Shown: positions 11,306 through 26,074, counted from the stretch's first letter. The stretch: DNA of 64,000 nt from Anseranas semipalmata (GCA_013399115.1 VXAA01002996.1:931853-995852), one strand, 5' to 3'. Numbers and translations: made by a program. The notes: generated from the sequence alone by a model not told the origin.

Positions 11306-13579
11306 CAGATCTGCAGCTGCACACCGGCCAGCTTAGCATCCAGCTGCTGCTGAAAAGGCCCTGTGGCCCCTGATGCAGCTGCTAGGGGGTCTGGAAAATG
11401 GCATTTTGCAGGGCAATCTTCTGTAATAGGCCAAAGTCAGGAAGCATTGGCCTCAAGGTTAGTGCAAGTATTCGGAATTGTTTACACATGGTGTTCTTGC
11501 TTTGACAATTTTCAGTGATATTGTCCTAAAAAAAAGATCTGCTGAAATGGATGTGATGATTTTGAGTAATTTTGGGTGGACAAATCAAACAAAGTGGTAA
11601 ATAAACAAAGTATTAAATGGTCCTGGAAACTGCAATACGCCTTTTAGATGACCACGTTTGGTCACCCAGTAAATACATTTGACATTCCTGCCTGGTTGTT
11701 TAGAAATGCAGTGTATATCACTGAAATACTTGGCTGAGTCAGAAGTATTCCTGAGTCTGCTGAAAGGACAGCTTTCCCATATGCGAGTACAAAATATGAT
11801 TCCTAGGCCTCTGTTATATCCTAGAGCACAATTCCCTCAGGAGCCATCAGAAAAAACATAATACAGCATTAGTCAGAAACCTGCATGCCCACACACAAAC
11901 ATATAATGCGTGCACTTACAGAGTGAGTAAAACACACCAGTTAGTAAAATTTTAGCTTAAAACGTAAGTCATGACGCTGCCTCACTCTTACTTTTGCCGC
12001 TCCCTGACTCTGTTCTTGCTGCTGAGAAAAAGAGCATCAGAAACCCAAACTGAAACTGCAGCAAGAAACGGCACCGCTGCCTTTGTAGCTCTAACTCACC
12101 CATGCTGTTGGGCTGCTAGATTTTTTTTTTTTATGATCTATTTCTTTGATTGACATTTGGTAAGCAAAAATGTATCTCTCTGGATTCATCACTTTGACCA
12201 GTGTAAGCCTGCAGGAAGTCCAGTAAGGCACTGTATAGGGGAAGCGACCTGGGGCTTGTCTGCATGGTGCAGTGCTGGGGCTGGCCCTGGGGACCCGCAG
12301 CACCTCATGGGCTCGAGCCTGCACAGTGCTGGACTTGAATCCTGCTGCTGCTTCACTCGACGCCGATTTGCAGGATCTCTGTTTTGTGCGGAGCACAGGG
12401 ATGTCCCAGGATGCTAAGTGCAACTCTGCAGCTAGGGGGAAGCTTTGGCTATTGTCCTGCATGTCAGCAACGGACTCGTGGTTCATTATTTGCTCTCGGT
12501 CAGTGGGAAAGAGCCTATTTTAAGGAACAGACATTATGTCCAATTGCTAACAGCTGACACCATAAAATATCTGCAATAGCAACCAGTCCGCCCAGTAATA
12601 AATTTTACCTTACTGCTAACAACTGAGCTTCTTATAACATTCAGTGCTGTGGGGTATTGAAAAAGAACTGATTTCCTAAGAAAAAGTCAGGAGGAGCATC
12701 AGTACCTTGAAACCCAGTACACGTCCTTGCACATTTTCTATGCAGTGGCATCAATCATCACTGCTTTTAAAGAGCTATATGGAAATACTAGGTTTAAGGA
12801 AACACTGGTGCTGCAGCAGCAAGAATTAAGGTAACCAGCACCATAACACCAGCCTCTAGGCTCCAAACACAGAGGTCTGGATGACCAGAAGCGGAGCAGA
12901 GTTCCCCCAGCCGGCAAACTCAGCAGGGCTGCTGCTCCGCTGCGTGCGGCCGCTTGCTGCGGATGTCCGGCACTGGCCGGGAGCGAAGCCTCTGCTGTGA
13001 GGGCAGCCCTCAGAGGGTGCATCCATGTCCCATTAGGAAAGCTGCTCCGGCCATTAGCAAACGAGATGTCCCAGGGCCCACCTCGCCCCAGGTGAGCCAG
13101 ACCAGCAGAGCTGCACCAGGAGGCTCTGGATTTTGCAAGCTACCAGGTACAGCCAGCCGTCACTAGCAGAAATGGTATAAAAATATGATGATATTCAACA
13201 CATCATGATAAGAACTAATTTAATTCACAAACCAAAGTGCAGGAGAGACACGGTGCATGTTGCATTCTGCAAAGAGCCCTTTGCTCTGCCAAGCAATCCA
13301 TAAGTGGCAATAAACAAAAGTGGCACTGAACTGATACACAAGTTCTGGGCATTTCGGATTTAATTTGGTACCTCAGAAACCTTCTCAGGAGTGTTACGAG
13401 TGCTAAAAGAAAAAGTGACATCTGACATGGGATGGACAGCGCGAACCGGACTGCGAGCGCACAGCTTGCATGCAGTCAGCCATTTTGAGCCGCTTTGAGG
13501 CGCCCCCTCACACACATCGAGTCAGAGGCAGACGGACAGCTCGCTGTGGTTAATCATTTCCTGCATGATTAATTTCCAA

Positions 13580-13598
13580 GCAAAAAAAAAAAAAAAAA
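13580..13598. repeat. Poly-A tract
   Basis: An uninterrupted run of about 18 A, followed by an A-rich stretch. It could be a degraded retroposon tail, but no body was recognised. Confidence 0.8.
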
Positions 13599-16500
13599 GG
13601 AAGGAACAAACAACTGTAGAAATAAAATAGAATCGATAGAACTCAAGGGGAAAAAAATATGAAGTCACCAATTAAAATGCTGATCATGGCCCTATGCAAA
13701 AGGGCCCAACTTCCAAAATGGTATTGGTTGGGTATGTACGGCTTCCCGCTAGTGGAAGAAAGGAAAATTTAAAAAAGATCTGAATTTGAGAAAACTAGGC
13801 TAGACTACCAAATACTTTAGTAAGGTAGCTCTCAAAACAAAAAGGACAACTAACTACACACATTACAAAATAGTTGAGAAATGGTTTAAAAACATGTATT
13901 TTTTTCCCCCACAGAAAAAAATCGGTTCCATATAGACGAAAATATTTTTTCACGTTTAGCAGAGTACAGAATTATGGAACCATTCTGATAAAAAAAACGT
14001 TACCGTGATGCCTTACGAAATTTGCTCGCATCCCTCCTTGCTCCCCTTCCCCTCGGTGGGCCCAAGCCACCAGTAAGTGCACGCAGCCCTTGCCACGGCC
14101 CAGGATCCTCCCAAGGCCGGTGGGGATGCATGCACCAAGAGGGGCAGTGCAGATGTGAAGGAGAGCTTCAGGGGATGCCAAAGACACCCCACCTGCACAA
14201 CACCACGCCAGTAAATCCCACCTGAAAAACGTCAGATATCTTTCTTCTTCTCTTTTTATTAAAGCAAAGGCTTAGTTTCTAAACAAATAGAAACCTATAA
14301 ATACCTATAAATAGATAGACGGTTTTAACCCCCTAAAGAGTTCAGCAAGGACACCAAACCCAACCCACTGCAGCATGAAGCTGCCTGAACATACCGAAGA
14401 GGAATTCCCCGAGAGGGTGAAGAGCGAGCATTTAGGAGCCTCTCTGTCCTCAGTCCCTCACACACAGGAAGGCAGAGCTGCTGAAGTGATCCCATAGATG
14501 CAGCTGAGACACTGGAGGGATGCTGTGTATCGCCTCATACTCAGCTCTAGCAGGAGAACCTGGGTTTTCCTCCTCTTAAGGGGGATAAAGGAGGAAAGTG
14601 ACACCCAAAATGCCACCTTTGGTATTTCTGGGTCCTTTAACATCAATGACTGGTCTTTTAAGGATGGTTTTTGGCTGAAACGACACTCCTTTTGGTGCAG
14701 AGATTACATGACTGTGTGACCTGGGAAAGGACACCACAAGGGTCAGAAGGCAGGTTTTCTTACTCTGCCCAGAGGAAGCTGTGGCAGCAAGAGGAGGCAC
14801 CAGTGTTTGACCCTTCAAATCACTCACAGAGAACTGGAGGGCCAAAAGAGAGACCGACAGAGGAGAAGTTACTTTGGATGCATGAGGCCCAGGGAAATTC
14901 TGGGGAGATGCTGCTGCCAGAGAGAGGAAGCCCATTTTATCTGGGACTTTTTCACATTTCAAAGAAACTCTCAACAGTACCTGAAACGCGTGGTATGAGT
15001 ACAACTTTCCACCAAGCCTGAAAAGTGCCACCCCCTGTGCAAAACGCTGGGGCAGAGAAAGCAGCTGGTCCCAGCGGCGCCGGAGAGCACCAGCCTGCAG
15101 GGACGGACCTGGGCACGGGAGCCAGGAGGTGTCTGGCGCGCGGGCACGAGGCTGCGGCTCACACCGGGCAATTCCCCCGAGTCTTAAAATCCCCTCAGCG
15201 CTTTCGATCTGCTTCTTACCGTCACAGGAAAACAGTATCAACGCACGTTACCGGGGTTGTCGGTGGCAAGTGAAATGCCAGTGCACAACCGCGGGATGCC
15301 AAGAGCAGTAACAGCCCTGGGCACTTGTGGTCCACGGCAAGCTGTCTCCAGCAAGCCTCATCTGTCAAAGGCAACCAGGAGTTATACTGCAAAAATCCAG
15401 CGGTGCTGTATCCATGGAAAATTACAGCTAAGAACTAGGCCACTGTGGTGTCAGAATGTTGTTTTAATCCAAGTATTTTAAGAAGTTTTTTCCTCCTCAG
15501 TGACATATTTTTCAAGATATGGGGAGGATCACTGGCAATGGCTAGCTGTGGAGGACGGCCCCAGTCACCGCTATAGCTGATACTTGGAAGAAAAAGCAAA
15601 GCTTTTGGTCATTTTAAGTGTTGGGATGTTGACTTGAGAAAAGCTGACAATTTCAGAGCGAATGCACTATAGCAGAAAGTACATCTCTGAAAATAGAAAT
15701 CACTTCCATCCAATCTGTGCTGCTGTAACCTCTTTCAGCCGGTGCTTACAGAAATACCTGCGCCTGCTGGGACTCTGAGGGTCAGTTTCCACCCCATGCA
15801 GGGACCCTGCCCATGAAGCAGGACCTCAGCAAAGCTGCCTACACATGGAGGGACCCTCCTGGCTAATCTACAACAAGCACGCATGCCCACGTGCCATCCC
15901 CAGCAGGAGGTTGAGCCAAACACAGCGGGGACATCCCCAGTTACGGGAGGTGTCCCAGCAGGCCACCACCTGCAACCCTGCAGCCTCCTGCAGCTTGCTC
16001 CCTGCCAAGAAAAGAGAAGCCTTTATCCCCAGACCCTCCACCAAGAAAAACCCAACAGCAAACAGCTTCTGTCCCAGGCAAAAGTGATGCTTAAGGACTG
16101 AGCTGCCGGTGCCTGAGCTCTTACTTCAGCTGTCCAGAGCACAGTTGTCTGCAATGTTCAACCACGTACCATCCAAAGCAGCTTTTGGTCAACCCAAATG
16201 TTTGAAACAATGCAGAAGACTGTATTATCCTAGGCACGCTGCCCAACACAGCAAATGCAGGATTCACCCAGGCTCAAGGCAAGCCTCAGCACACAGTCTT
16301 GAACAAAAGGACCCTTGTTTTGGTGCTCCAGAGGGGCTACAGGGACAACTTCTCCACCTAGACATAACACACCCAGGGGAACAAGGATCAGATGTCCCTC
16401 TCCATCCTATTCCCTCATCTGTTCCTCCTTGTGCAGATTTTGTTTTCACAAAACACCGTTCCTATAACAAAGTCCAAGAGCTTCTCTCCAATGGGATGGC

Positions 16501-16858
16501 TTTTTCCAATGCCTCATTACTACGGAGGTGATCACTCAGTGTCACACAGCTGTTCAGCAGCATGCGCTGTGCTCCACAGCTTCTCCTCAAAAACTTTAGC
16601 GGTCTCAAGCTTGAGGACCTCTTGGTAGGGTGAACAGAAATTAAGGTTTTCTCAGAATTGCCTCCAGCTTCACTCAGCCCTAAACCAGAAGAAAGCACTG
16701 CACTAAGTTATCCACCTGAAGAACGGGACTTTTTCTGCTAGCACCAAACCTGTGGGCATACCCTCACCACGCGGTGCTGCTCAGCTTCCTGACAGGGGAA
16801 AATAACTTCTCACATCGGCTTCCCTGCCTTTCCACCTGAGCATATATAGCATATTGAG

Positions 16859-16872
16859 CTCTCTCTCTCTCT
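16859..16872. repeat. (CT)n simple repeat
   Basis: Seven consecutive ct units. Confidence 0.85.
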
Positions 16873-19800
16873 CTATTTTTTAGGATGCTGCAGGTCTGAC
16901 CACTTGTTTGCTTTGTGGAGCATGAAAGAAATTCTGCCACTTGAATCAAATTGACAGAAGTCTGGAGGATTTTGTTTTTCCCTTCTCTCCACTGTTTCAT
17001 GGTACGACAGGCCAAAAAGCATCAGGAATTAGGAATTAATCTGAATGTTTCCCTGGACAGCTGGGCTGTTACAACTTTCAGCCAGCACAGAAAGAAGTCA
17101 CAGGAACCCAATTTGGTGAGCGAGCCCTGCGATGTTGCTGGGGGACTTCTGGTCGTGGCTGCCCACCGGTGTGCCACGAGTCCCCTTTGCAGCAGCGGCT
17201 ACAAGGAGAGGGGCTCCTCTCCCTGCCGCCCCCAGGGCCAGGCTGGAAGGCACCTGGCTGGAGGCATGGGTTACGCGGCAGCAGCTCCGGGACACCCCAC
17301 TGCGTCCTGTCCCTCGCCCAGGTCATAGCGCTGTGACCTGTGTAGCCCCGCTCCCAAGGCTCCTCACTCGCCTCCCTCTGCTGACCAACAGGAGGACAGC
17401 CAGCTGCAGGGGAAAGGATGGATTTTACTATAACGAAGGCACACGGAAAAGGATCAAGGATCTCACACTGCCAGATTATTTTACTTCTCCATAGGCACAA
17501 TCTAGAATTCAATTGGCTTTAGTTTTCCACTAGGCTTTTTTTTAAGTGTTTTCTTCATCACAACCAGCTAAGTCTTACTAAACCTGCAGTGAACTGTGAC
17601 TGGTCTACTAAAGCCAGCATCTATAAAATAATATTAAAATGGTGACTACCTCTGAAGGGGAAATATCTGAGGCACATCAGAGCCAGACATATGGAATTAA
17701 TTTAAAACACTGTTTTCCAATCCCTCTCTCTTGTAAATATTGCAATATTCCTATAAGAATGTTGAAAAACTACAGTGTTCAGCGATTAGTTCAGATTTCA
17801 CATCAAAAGCCCAAACAAAAAGCTAAGTGGCCGGGGCAGTCAGCAGGGAAAGACAACCACACAAGCAAGAGTGCATTAGAGTTTTTACAGCCCAGGTGTC
17901 GACATGAATTAGAAGGTAACTCAAATACCTGTCATTAGAGGAGCAATCAAAGACTGATCTGTCCAGAGTGTGGGAAAAACAAAACAAAACACAGCCCCAG
18001 ATCTGCATAATGTAAGGCAGCCTGCTCAGCCACAGACAGTTCAGAAAAACGAATACTGCCTCAGCGCCAGATTACCGTCAATAAAAGCCTCTGTTCAGTG
18101 TAGCAAGCCCCATAAATCAGTTTTGTGAGAAACAGGTGACCAGGTCTGGTAGAGATTTTAATTAAAAAGAAAAAAAATATTTTCCATTCAGAGAGTTAAT
18201 TTTGGATGATTTGAAGCTGCAAAGTGCCGAGACTCCAAACCTCCTCTAAAATGGGTGGAGTTGGAGAGTCTGATTTTACTCTCGTTACAGTAAGCAGAAA
18301 GGCTCAGGCCAGGTTTCGGGGGGGCTGGATGAGACCCATTGCTCCTTATGACTTTGCTGAAAGCGTTTGAACGGCTTGGGATGAACAGACCTAAAGATTA
18401 AGAAGAGTACACCCCAAGAAGTCTCTTGACTTTCTCTGTTGTGCAAGGCTTTGCACTGTAGCTCAGGATTAGTCATGAAGCAGATCTTTTGTGAGGCCAT
18501 GAATCATATTTGCACATAAGTAATGCATTTGAGGAATGTTGCAGTCAGCAATCAAGGTTCGTGTTGGCTCCCACAACACCGTCTTGTGGATGCATAAGGC
18601 TGGTGGGGCAAGGACCATGGCCACGACCTGCACAGAAATGCCATCGCCTGTGTTCAGCACTGCTGGCATCCTGCTGCGTGAACCTGGGGAGAGCGAACTG
18701 CAAGACGTACTGTCATCTGCCTCAGACCAAAACCTACCGAAAAACTCCCTGTAACTTTCCCTCTGTGCCCTGCTCACAGACCACAAACTGAAAAGAAAGT
18801 CACACCAGATCTTACAGACTGACTAGATACTAAATGAGGACTCATTCTGCATATGACTTATATCCCATGCTTGCAGATCTGCTCTGACCTCTGATGCAAA
18901 AAGCTGTAAAATTGCATTTGATCTGCCATTCAAATGCTTATTTCAATAATATGACTACAAAAAGTCAAGTTCTTTGTAGACTCTGCTGGGCTGTTACAAA
19001 ACAATTACTGTTTTCTAATTCCCAAAAGGATTAATGAAAGTTTGCAAATAAAGCAAAGTAAAAATGGACTTTTTCAGCTTAAGGTATAAATGAATATATA
19101 AAAGAGAGATACCATTACTTTGAATACTTAAGGATTTTAAGTATTTACTACAATTGGTATTTAATTGTAGATCCTCCTCTGAGAATAGCTACGAAATAAA
19201 ACTTTATCTTATACAATTTATGTAATAACTCGTTTCCAGTTATTAAAAATAAATATCACTTTTAAAGCCCGAAAACCCTGAGGCATTCTGAAGCTAGGCA
19301 ACGTACACTGGGTATCTGCACATGCAGGGAGTTGGATGACAAAGTGTCCATTTGCACAAGCCATCAAAGCAGCTCTCAGCATCCGTTCTTGCTGGTTTGG
19401 AAGAGGGCCTCTGCCCTCTGAGGTTTGGCCTGCTGTGTACTTCGTATTAAGTCTCAGAAAGCTTTCAGATGGGCTGCTATGGTTTCAATAATTATGTTAG
19501 AAGGTTCTCGGCAATATAAAAACAAATCTGTGGAAGGGATTTTAAAATCAGGATGGAAATAATAAAGGAGAGGGTAAAGTGAAGGCAAAAAGTAATCTGA
19601 AATAAGCGGGGTCTGCTTTAGCAAGCAGCCCCTCAGTCACTTCTGCTTGCTGGAGCCAGCCTTAGCTCACCCCAAAGTACACGGGTACTGTGGCCAAAAG
19701 GTGGTCATCTTTCCAGAAGGGTCTACAAAACTTTAAAAACTGTGTCCAAAGCAACAAAAACAACAACAAACACCACCAAAACAAAACAAAGCCCAAGGTG

Positions 19801-20397
19801 AATTAAGGATAAGAGACACATTTGAACTTTTAATATCCTACCCTCCATGTTTTGGTTTGAAATGGATACATTTAAAAACAACAACGAAAAGCAAGTGTTG
19901 CTGAAAACACACTATTTCAGGTGCAAATTTACATGATCACCTAATATTCTGTCAGTACTGGCAAATGATGTCTCATTCTAATCCATTTAAAAACAAGTCC
20001 AAAATGTTACATTCCTGCACCATCAGATTATTTGCTTGGTTGGAATCCAGCAAGAAACTTCTCCTGCAACTTATTTCAGAGAAACGGATAGAAGCAGCAA
20101 CACATTATTGCTATTGAAATACTGTACGGTAAGAAAACTCAAAAACTATCTTTACATGGCTTGTACAAAACTAACTGACCAGATAACCATGAAGTAAAGT
20201 ACATTTAAGGTTGCCATTACCTCTATATTGCTTGGTTTTTGGTATTGCATATAAATTCTACCAAATCAGACCATCTTTTTCTCTATTAAAAAAAAAAAAA
20301 GAACAACAACAACATAGATTTTATAACATACCCAGGTTAACTGTGTTAATCCATGGCCTTTATTAGTACAGCAAGAAAAACTTGATTTTAAAAGTCC

Positions 20398-20438
20398 AAG
20401 TTCATCTTCAGCAGTTCATCTAAGTTCATCTTCAGCAG
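20398..20438. repeat. Short tandem duplication, 24-bp period
   Basis: The 17-mer aagttcatcttcagcag occurs at 20398-20414 and again at 20422-20438. The 7-base spacer (ttcatct) repeats part of the unit. Confidence 0.9.
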
Positions 20439-22771
20439 GGAAGATGAAAAGCTCTCTTTTCCTCCTGTGATACTGAGCCCATCACATGCCTCACTCTGAG
20501 CCAGCCAGCATCTCTCTGCCTCCAAGGCCGGTTACAGGACAAAATGAACTGCTACCAAATGGAAATGCATACAGAAATCATGCAGGGAATCTCCTGCTCC
20601 ATACCAGCTTCTTGGGAAGAGCAGCTCCAGAGCAAATTAGTGGTCAGAAGGTCACCACCAAGGCAGGCACCATCCTGAGGGATGGGTGGAGGAGCAAAGG
20701 CAGGAAGGTGCCTGGAGACACCCCCACTGCCTGGCCAGCAGGGAGACGAGCTCCAGATCTGCCTCGTGAATTGAAACCACATGAGGGTGGTGGAATGGGA
20801 GGACTGGTGTTTATGGAGATCACCTGGCAAGGAGCCTGAAGCCCTGGCTGCTGTTTCAGATTCCCATTCAGGGAAGGACTGGTGGAAGGGCAGACCTGAA
20901 ATTCTGCCTCCTCTGTTCGGCTTTAGTTTGGCTCTGTGTGAAGCAGTAAAAATCTAACCCACAGTGCACTGAATACCTCTCCATGTGTAATAGGAGAGAC
21001 CTTCAGCGCCTGAGTCTGCTTGTGTGCAAGTCACCCGCAGCGCCCATGTTCTGCTCCTCTCACTGACAATTTCCATTTGGCCCAATCTGGAAAACATCCT
21101 GAGTAATACAAGGATGAATTTTTCTGTTAAGTATTTCCAACGCTGCCTTTTGGCAAGAAAAAATGTCAAGAGTTACTTGGAAAAGGAAGGTACAGCTAAG
21201 AGATGTTTCAGTTACTTTATAAATAAGCTGCCAAAATGCAAAGAGTAAAATCCAGGCAATACTAGTAATTCTTCATATTTATACCACCATAAGCTAAGCG
21301 GAGATCAGAGTATTGACCAACCACGACTACATTTTAATTCACTTACTAGAGTACAGCTGTAACAAAATTAACTCAAAATAGCTGTGTAAAGCCATTTTTA
21401 CACACATCTTGGAGCTTGGTCTACTCTTGCAGCAGGACTCAGCCGTATGAAATAAAGCCCCATGAGGTGCGATAACACTGGAACAGCGCAGTCAGTGTTT
21501 GCACCTGGCACTTCAACAGAAGGCTCAGCCTTGACACTGGGATTATGAAATTTGCACATATGCAGTTGGGTACTCACAGGACACATCTGCAGTGGATGAT
21601 GCCAATTTAAACACCCACAGCAAGGGCACACAGTTAAGCTGTCCATACTTAATCTAACGTTTTCCTTGTCCAGTTAAAAGCCCCATAATTAAAGATAGTT
21701 TCTGAAGATTTCATTTATGACATATGCTTCTCTACCTATTTTAGAAATTAACTAATAGATGACAAGGTACAAGTTCTGTTTTGTATCAGTCTGTTTCTTT
21801 TAAGCTCAGAGCAATTCTAATGTTATTATTAAAGACTAGCTCAGTCTCTGAGTTTGGATTCCCTATTCTACCTGGAGAGGCATTAAAACCTCTATTTGAA
21901 TGTGTTGGTATACTCCAGTATTCAATAATGTGTTTTTGAAAAATAATTAAAAAAATAGAGACAAGTGGGAAGCTAATTTTACAGCCTTTCAAAGTTTGAG
22001 ACACGAAGAGAATTCTATTTCAATCGGGATTTTTTTAATCTTGATTAAAAAAATTAGCTTCAAGTAAACCGAATTGAAATTTTACTTTTTTGTTCTTAGG
22101 AGTGCAAATTTCAGCAGAAGCTATATTTGCTGTAGGTATTTTAAATTTCTTTTAAAAGGTAATTTTAAAACTTACTAATTTTGAAATTTAAAATGTGTGC
22201 CGAATTCACCTTTGATCTCAGGAAAAACATGGTTTTGATGAACTGATTGTTTTAATTAAAGAAGCATTTCAATAAAAATATCCTGAAAAACAGTAACGGC
22301 AATCATTAAAAGTTTCTCTTTGGATATCAAAGTTAAACTTAGGCATCTAACTCCTACTTATAGAGGCTTATGCTTTCAGTGTTTTGCCACTGCACTGATG
22401 TGGCAGTGCTGACCCAGCACAGAGCTCTGCGCTGACTGCCTGAATCCATCAGCACCTGGCACTGGGAGGGACACGGGGTGAGTTGGTGCCACTAGAGCTA
22501 GCACTGGGAGGACACAGATGGGGACCAGCAAGGGGCCCCAAGGTCCTGTAAAGGGGACTAGTTTAAAGCATGGCACAAGTCAAACCAAAACCAACCAAGG
22601 ACAACAAAGTAAAAAACGCCCTTCTGCTTCTCTCCATGTCTCCGATTACAGAAGTCTTTGCTCTAATTTATTTCACTTTGGAAAGAACTTTTTACAGCTG
22701 CAGATGGCAAGCACTTAGCTAGTGAGTGAAGAAGAGAAGCTGGAAAGAATGATTATTAATGGATTCTGCTG

Positions 22772-22803
22772 AAAAAAAAAAAAAAAGATTTTAAAGAGAT
22801 CTG

Positions 22804-22834
<31 letters not shown>
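22772..22834. repeat. Two adjacent poly-A tracts
   Basis: There are 15 A at 22772-22786 and 29 A at 22806-22834. They are separated by gattttaaagagatctggc. No retrotransposon body was recognised upstream. Confidence 0.9.
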
Positions 22835-22836
<2 letters not shown>

Positions 22837-24989
22837 AAAGGCAGGGCAACGTCTTTCCTGGATTAACAGCAACCAGTAGCCAATCTTCCCCCAGACCAAG
22901 AGGAGGCATGTCGTACAGTGCCCTCCTGGGAGGGGAAGCAGCACAGCCGCACAACCTGCTGCGGCCACCCGGCTGTCCCAGGTGCAGTGACAGCTCACCA
23001 CTGCGCTCCGCTTGCGAAGCTGGTAGAGTCCACGCGTGCTAAAGGAGAGCCTCTGCCCAAGTCACTGACAGTTAAAAGACAGCAATTTCATTCCACTATC
23101 TGCATTTTATTTTAAATACTTGTACTCCAGCTGTTTCCCATGACCTCTGAGAACCAAGCGTCCTGACGCAGCGAGTGCAGTCCAGGCGATGCGTCACGTT
23201 GGGGCGCAGGGCATCCTGGTGGCACCACACGTGAGCTCGCATCTAGCGGGCTGTGCAGGTCTCCTCCCCGCTCGGGCAGACCTGCTGGGCAGGTGGATGT
23301 GCCAGAGGGCCAAGCCGAGGTTTTGCCTGCCCTCACGAGGCCTGGGTAGCCCCAGCCAGCTGCTCAGGGACCAGCAGTGGCTCCCAGTCCCTGCCAAGGC
23401 TCTGTGGGCAGCGTGCGGCCAGCAACCCACCTCCTTCCTAGCGGGCACCTCTGAGCCCGCCTGCTCCACGGGCTGTGCAGGAACTGCCCAGGATCCCAGG
23501 GATTTGGGATGTAATTTGCCCCCATGCAAGAGAGTAGATCTAGCCAAGCTCCTGCTGGTATTTAGAACGCAGCTTTTTGCATAAAACGTAGTAATTTTGT
23601 GCTGTTCGATGTAAAAAAGTACGTATGGCATACCACCCCCACGAAAAAACATACCCACAAAACCAAGAGCAGCCACATACCATCATTCATCACTTGCATT
23701 TCCTCTTCAGAACATACTTAATTGGCAAGTCCTCTTACTCCACATGACTGTTCAAATTCATCCTCGCTAATACCAATCTACCGAAAGCTCAGAGGAGAAA
23801 ACTTCAGGCTGGTCTGCTCAATGCAGCTGCCCTGACACAACAGGTATTCCAGGCTAGCAGCCAATTTCCCCTTTAATTTCTTTGTAATAAGAGTGGCTGT
23901 CCCAGTTGTTAAACCCTAGCTAAAGTTAGCATCACATCTGCTGAATCCTTTAAAACACGGCTGAAACCTTGTTCAGCCTGGCTGAATGGTTTGGCTAGCT
24001 TGCATGGGGCAAAACCAAATGGGGTTTATTTTAAGTTTGGAGACTAAGTTTAGCATATAGCAGACTAAAATATGACTCCTACCATCTCTGTTTCCAAAAC
24101 CAGAATTAGTAATTAAATGTAGAGTTAAGACCACTGCAAATCTGAGGCCATAAGCTTCCAGATAAAAAGAACATTTTTTCTGAACTCAGACATAAGAAAC
24201 TCAGAAAGCTTTTATATCTGGATCAAATCCACAGCTGGAAGGAAGCTTTGTGTTGGTTTTATCAGGTCATAAGACATTATTACTCTCATGAAGTCCACAT
24301 TCTCTCTTCAGCTGCAGTACTGGTGACCGGCAGTCCTCAAACAAGTGATCTTGCAAGGATCCCTGTTTGCTTCTGTACCTGTCCAGGTGCCCATTGCGCG
24401 AGCCAAGCCTGCAGCCCAATGCTGTTTCAGGTGAGCCCTGATCCGTCAAAATTTGCTATTAGGAAATTTTGTTCAATGCAGATCAACTTGGTTCTGCACA
24501 GCCAGTGCGAACGTGAAGTTTGCCATTAGTACCTGAGTTTTGAGATCCATAATAAAAATGAGCTGTTTTCTGTCTTCCCACAACTATTCACCCAAGAAAG
24601 CAGCACAACCTAGCTTTTCAGGTCTCCCTCTCACACCATGAACAGACCTGGTGTTTACCTCACTAGCTGCTAGTGATAACACTCTGTCGCAGTACACAGC
24701 ATAATGAACTTTTTTTATCTGGTGATGCTCAAATGAGAAGAGCAAAATTTCAAGAAACTCAGGAGCAGCAAGTCACCTGCCCTCTCTGGGAAGTGGAGCA
24801 TGGGATATACTGTACCATACATATGAAACTGCTTATTGCCTTTCAAATAACTAATCAGCTTTCATCAATATGCAGAGAAATTTGAAGTTACTGCCAACAA
24901 GGAGACTGCAATATAGCATGACAGGCTGGAAGAGGGCATCTATCGTTCCCCTTCTGAGGCACTATCGACTACATTTATATCATTCCTGG

Positions 24990-25370
24990 CAGGTATTTAT
25001 CTCTTCTCTTCTTAAAAATCTCCAGTGATAGAAATTCTGCAATATCCCTCAGTCATCTATTCTAGTACTTTGGTAGCCTTACGGCTAGTGAAGTTTTTCC
25101 CAGTACGCAATCTAAACTTCCCTTGCTGTAATTTCATTTGCTATTTCTCACTCGATTTACAACTGATGTGCAGAAAAATTTATTCCCTTCCTCTTTATGG
25201 CTATGTGAAAACTGTTTACATGTGCTTTTGACCTTCTCTTCTTTAGGACAAGCAATCATATTTCCTTCAATCTTTCCTCCTGGGCTGTATTTGGTCAGCC
25301 TCTGATCATTGGTGCTGTTCCTAGGATGTGTCACAATCCCATATTGTAACATTGGAAATGGGTGAGGATG
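24990..25370 (-). mobile_element. Old CR1-type LINE 3' fragment (divergent)
   Basis: Plus-strand text reads like the antisense of a CR1/L3-type 3' region. It runs in the expected order through ccagtgatagaaattctgca, a segment like tctagtactt...cttacggctagtgaagtttttcc, then cttcccttgctgtaatttca, and the later segment on lost myelin-like short words (cttctcttctttaggacaagc, tctttcctcctgggctg). Divergence is high and boundaries are approximate. The family call is from memory of the CR1 consensus, not a search. Confidence 0.6.
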
Positions 25371-26074
25371 ACAATTCACCATCTTCATCTCAGTATTACC
25401 TTATATGTTTCTTTGTAGCAACCGCTGTACTAATTTTAAATCAAATATAAACATTAATTTAAAAATACTTGTATTTTCCATATATGCAGGTCTCCCTTTT
25501 TCAATCAGGCAATCCTTTCTAACCCCCGGTGTCCAAAGAGGGGTGTTTGGCTACTGAGCACAGTTGTACCATCTTTTTTGGTCCTCAAATGTGGAATAAC
25601 TAATCAAATATTTGGAGGCTTTGCACCAATCCTCACCCTGGCAGTAGTTCAGCATGTTTGGCTTGAGCTGTGCAGCCACAAATGAAGTCTGTCAAGTCCT
25701 AGGGCTAACTCTTCCCTTTGCCATCTCCCAGGCCTGGCACCCAGATTTCTCCAGCCTGTGGTTTCTGAAGCAAGTGCACCACTGAAACTGCACCAAAGCA
25801 TCAGCCCACATGGACTGGCACTAGACATTGTGAAGAAGAGCCCCAGAATGGTTTTGTGCTCACTTCTACAGAGAACCAAAATCCTCAGCACCTCTGTGAG
25901 CCTCCCAGCATCAGCTTTCTACCTGGCCTGCTAATCACTTGAGATAGGAAATGACATTTGATCTGCTGGTCCTTACCAGCTCTAGATCCTATCTACAGCA
26001 GGTGCTTTCTGCTTGAGCCTCTGTTGCAATTAAACAAACATTAAAAAGTAATCTGTTCATTTCTCTCACGATGT

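Larger units (their letters stand above)
8113..24980 (-). other. Presumed long 5' intron of WIPF1, first part
   Basis: No exon, RNA gene or clear transposon coding region was recognised here. The noteworthy items (AAAAG repeat, composite TA/GATA repeat, inverted repeat at 11.2 kb, poly-A tracts) are listed separately. Open frames on both strands are short and lack recognisable domains. The longest is about 220 codons at 14576-15241 (minus), which is within what chance allows in this much sequence. Confidence 0.6.

Noticed and set aside
14576..15241. Open frame of about 220 codons on the minus strand, in the sense direction of WIPF1
   Set aside because: No recognisable domain, no clear splice signals at its ends, and a length expected about once by chance in 64 kb on six frames.
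22030..22053. AT-rich palindrome (ten-base arms, four-base loop)
   Set aside because: Composed almost entirely of A and T runs, which form such palindromes readily by chance in this AT-rich stretch.
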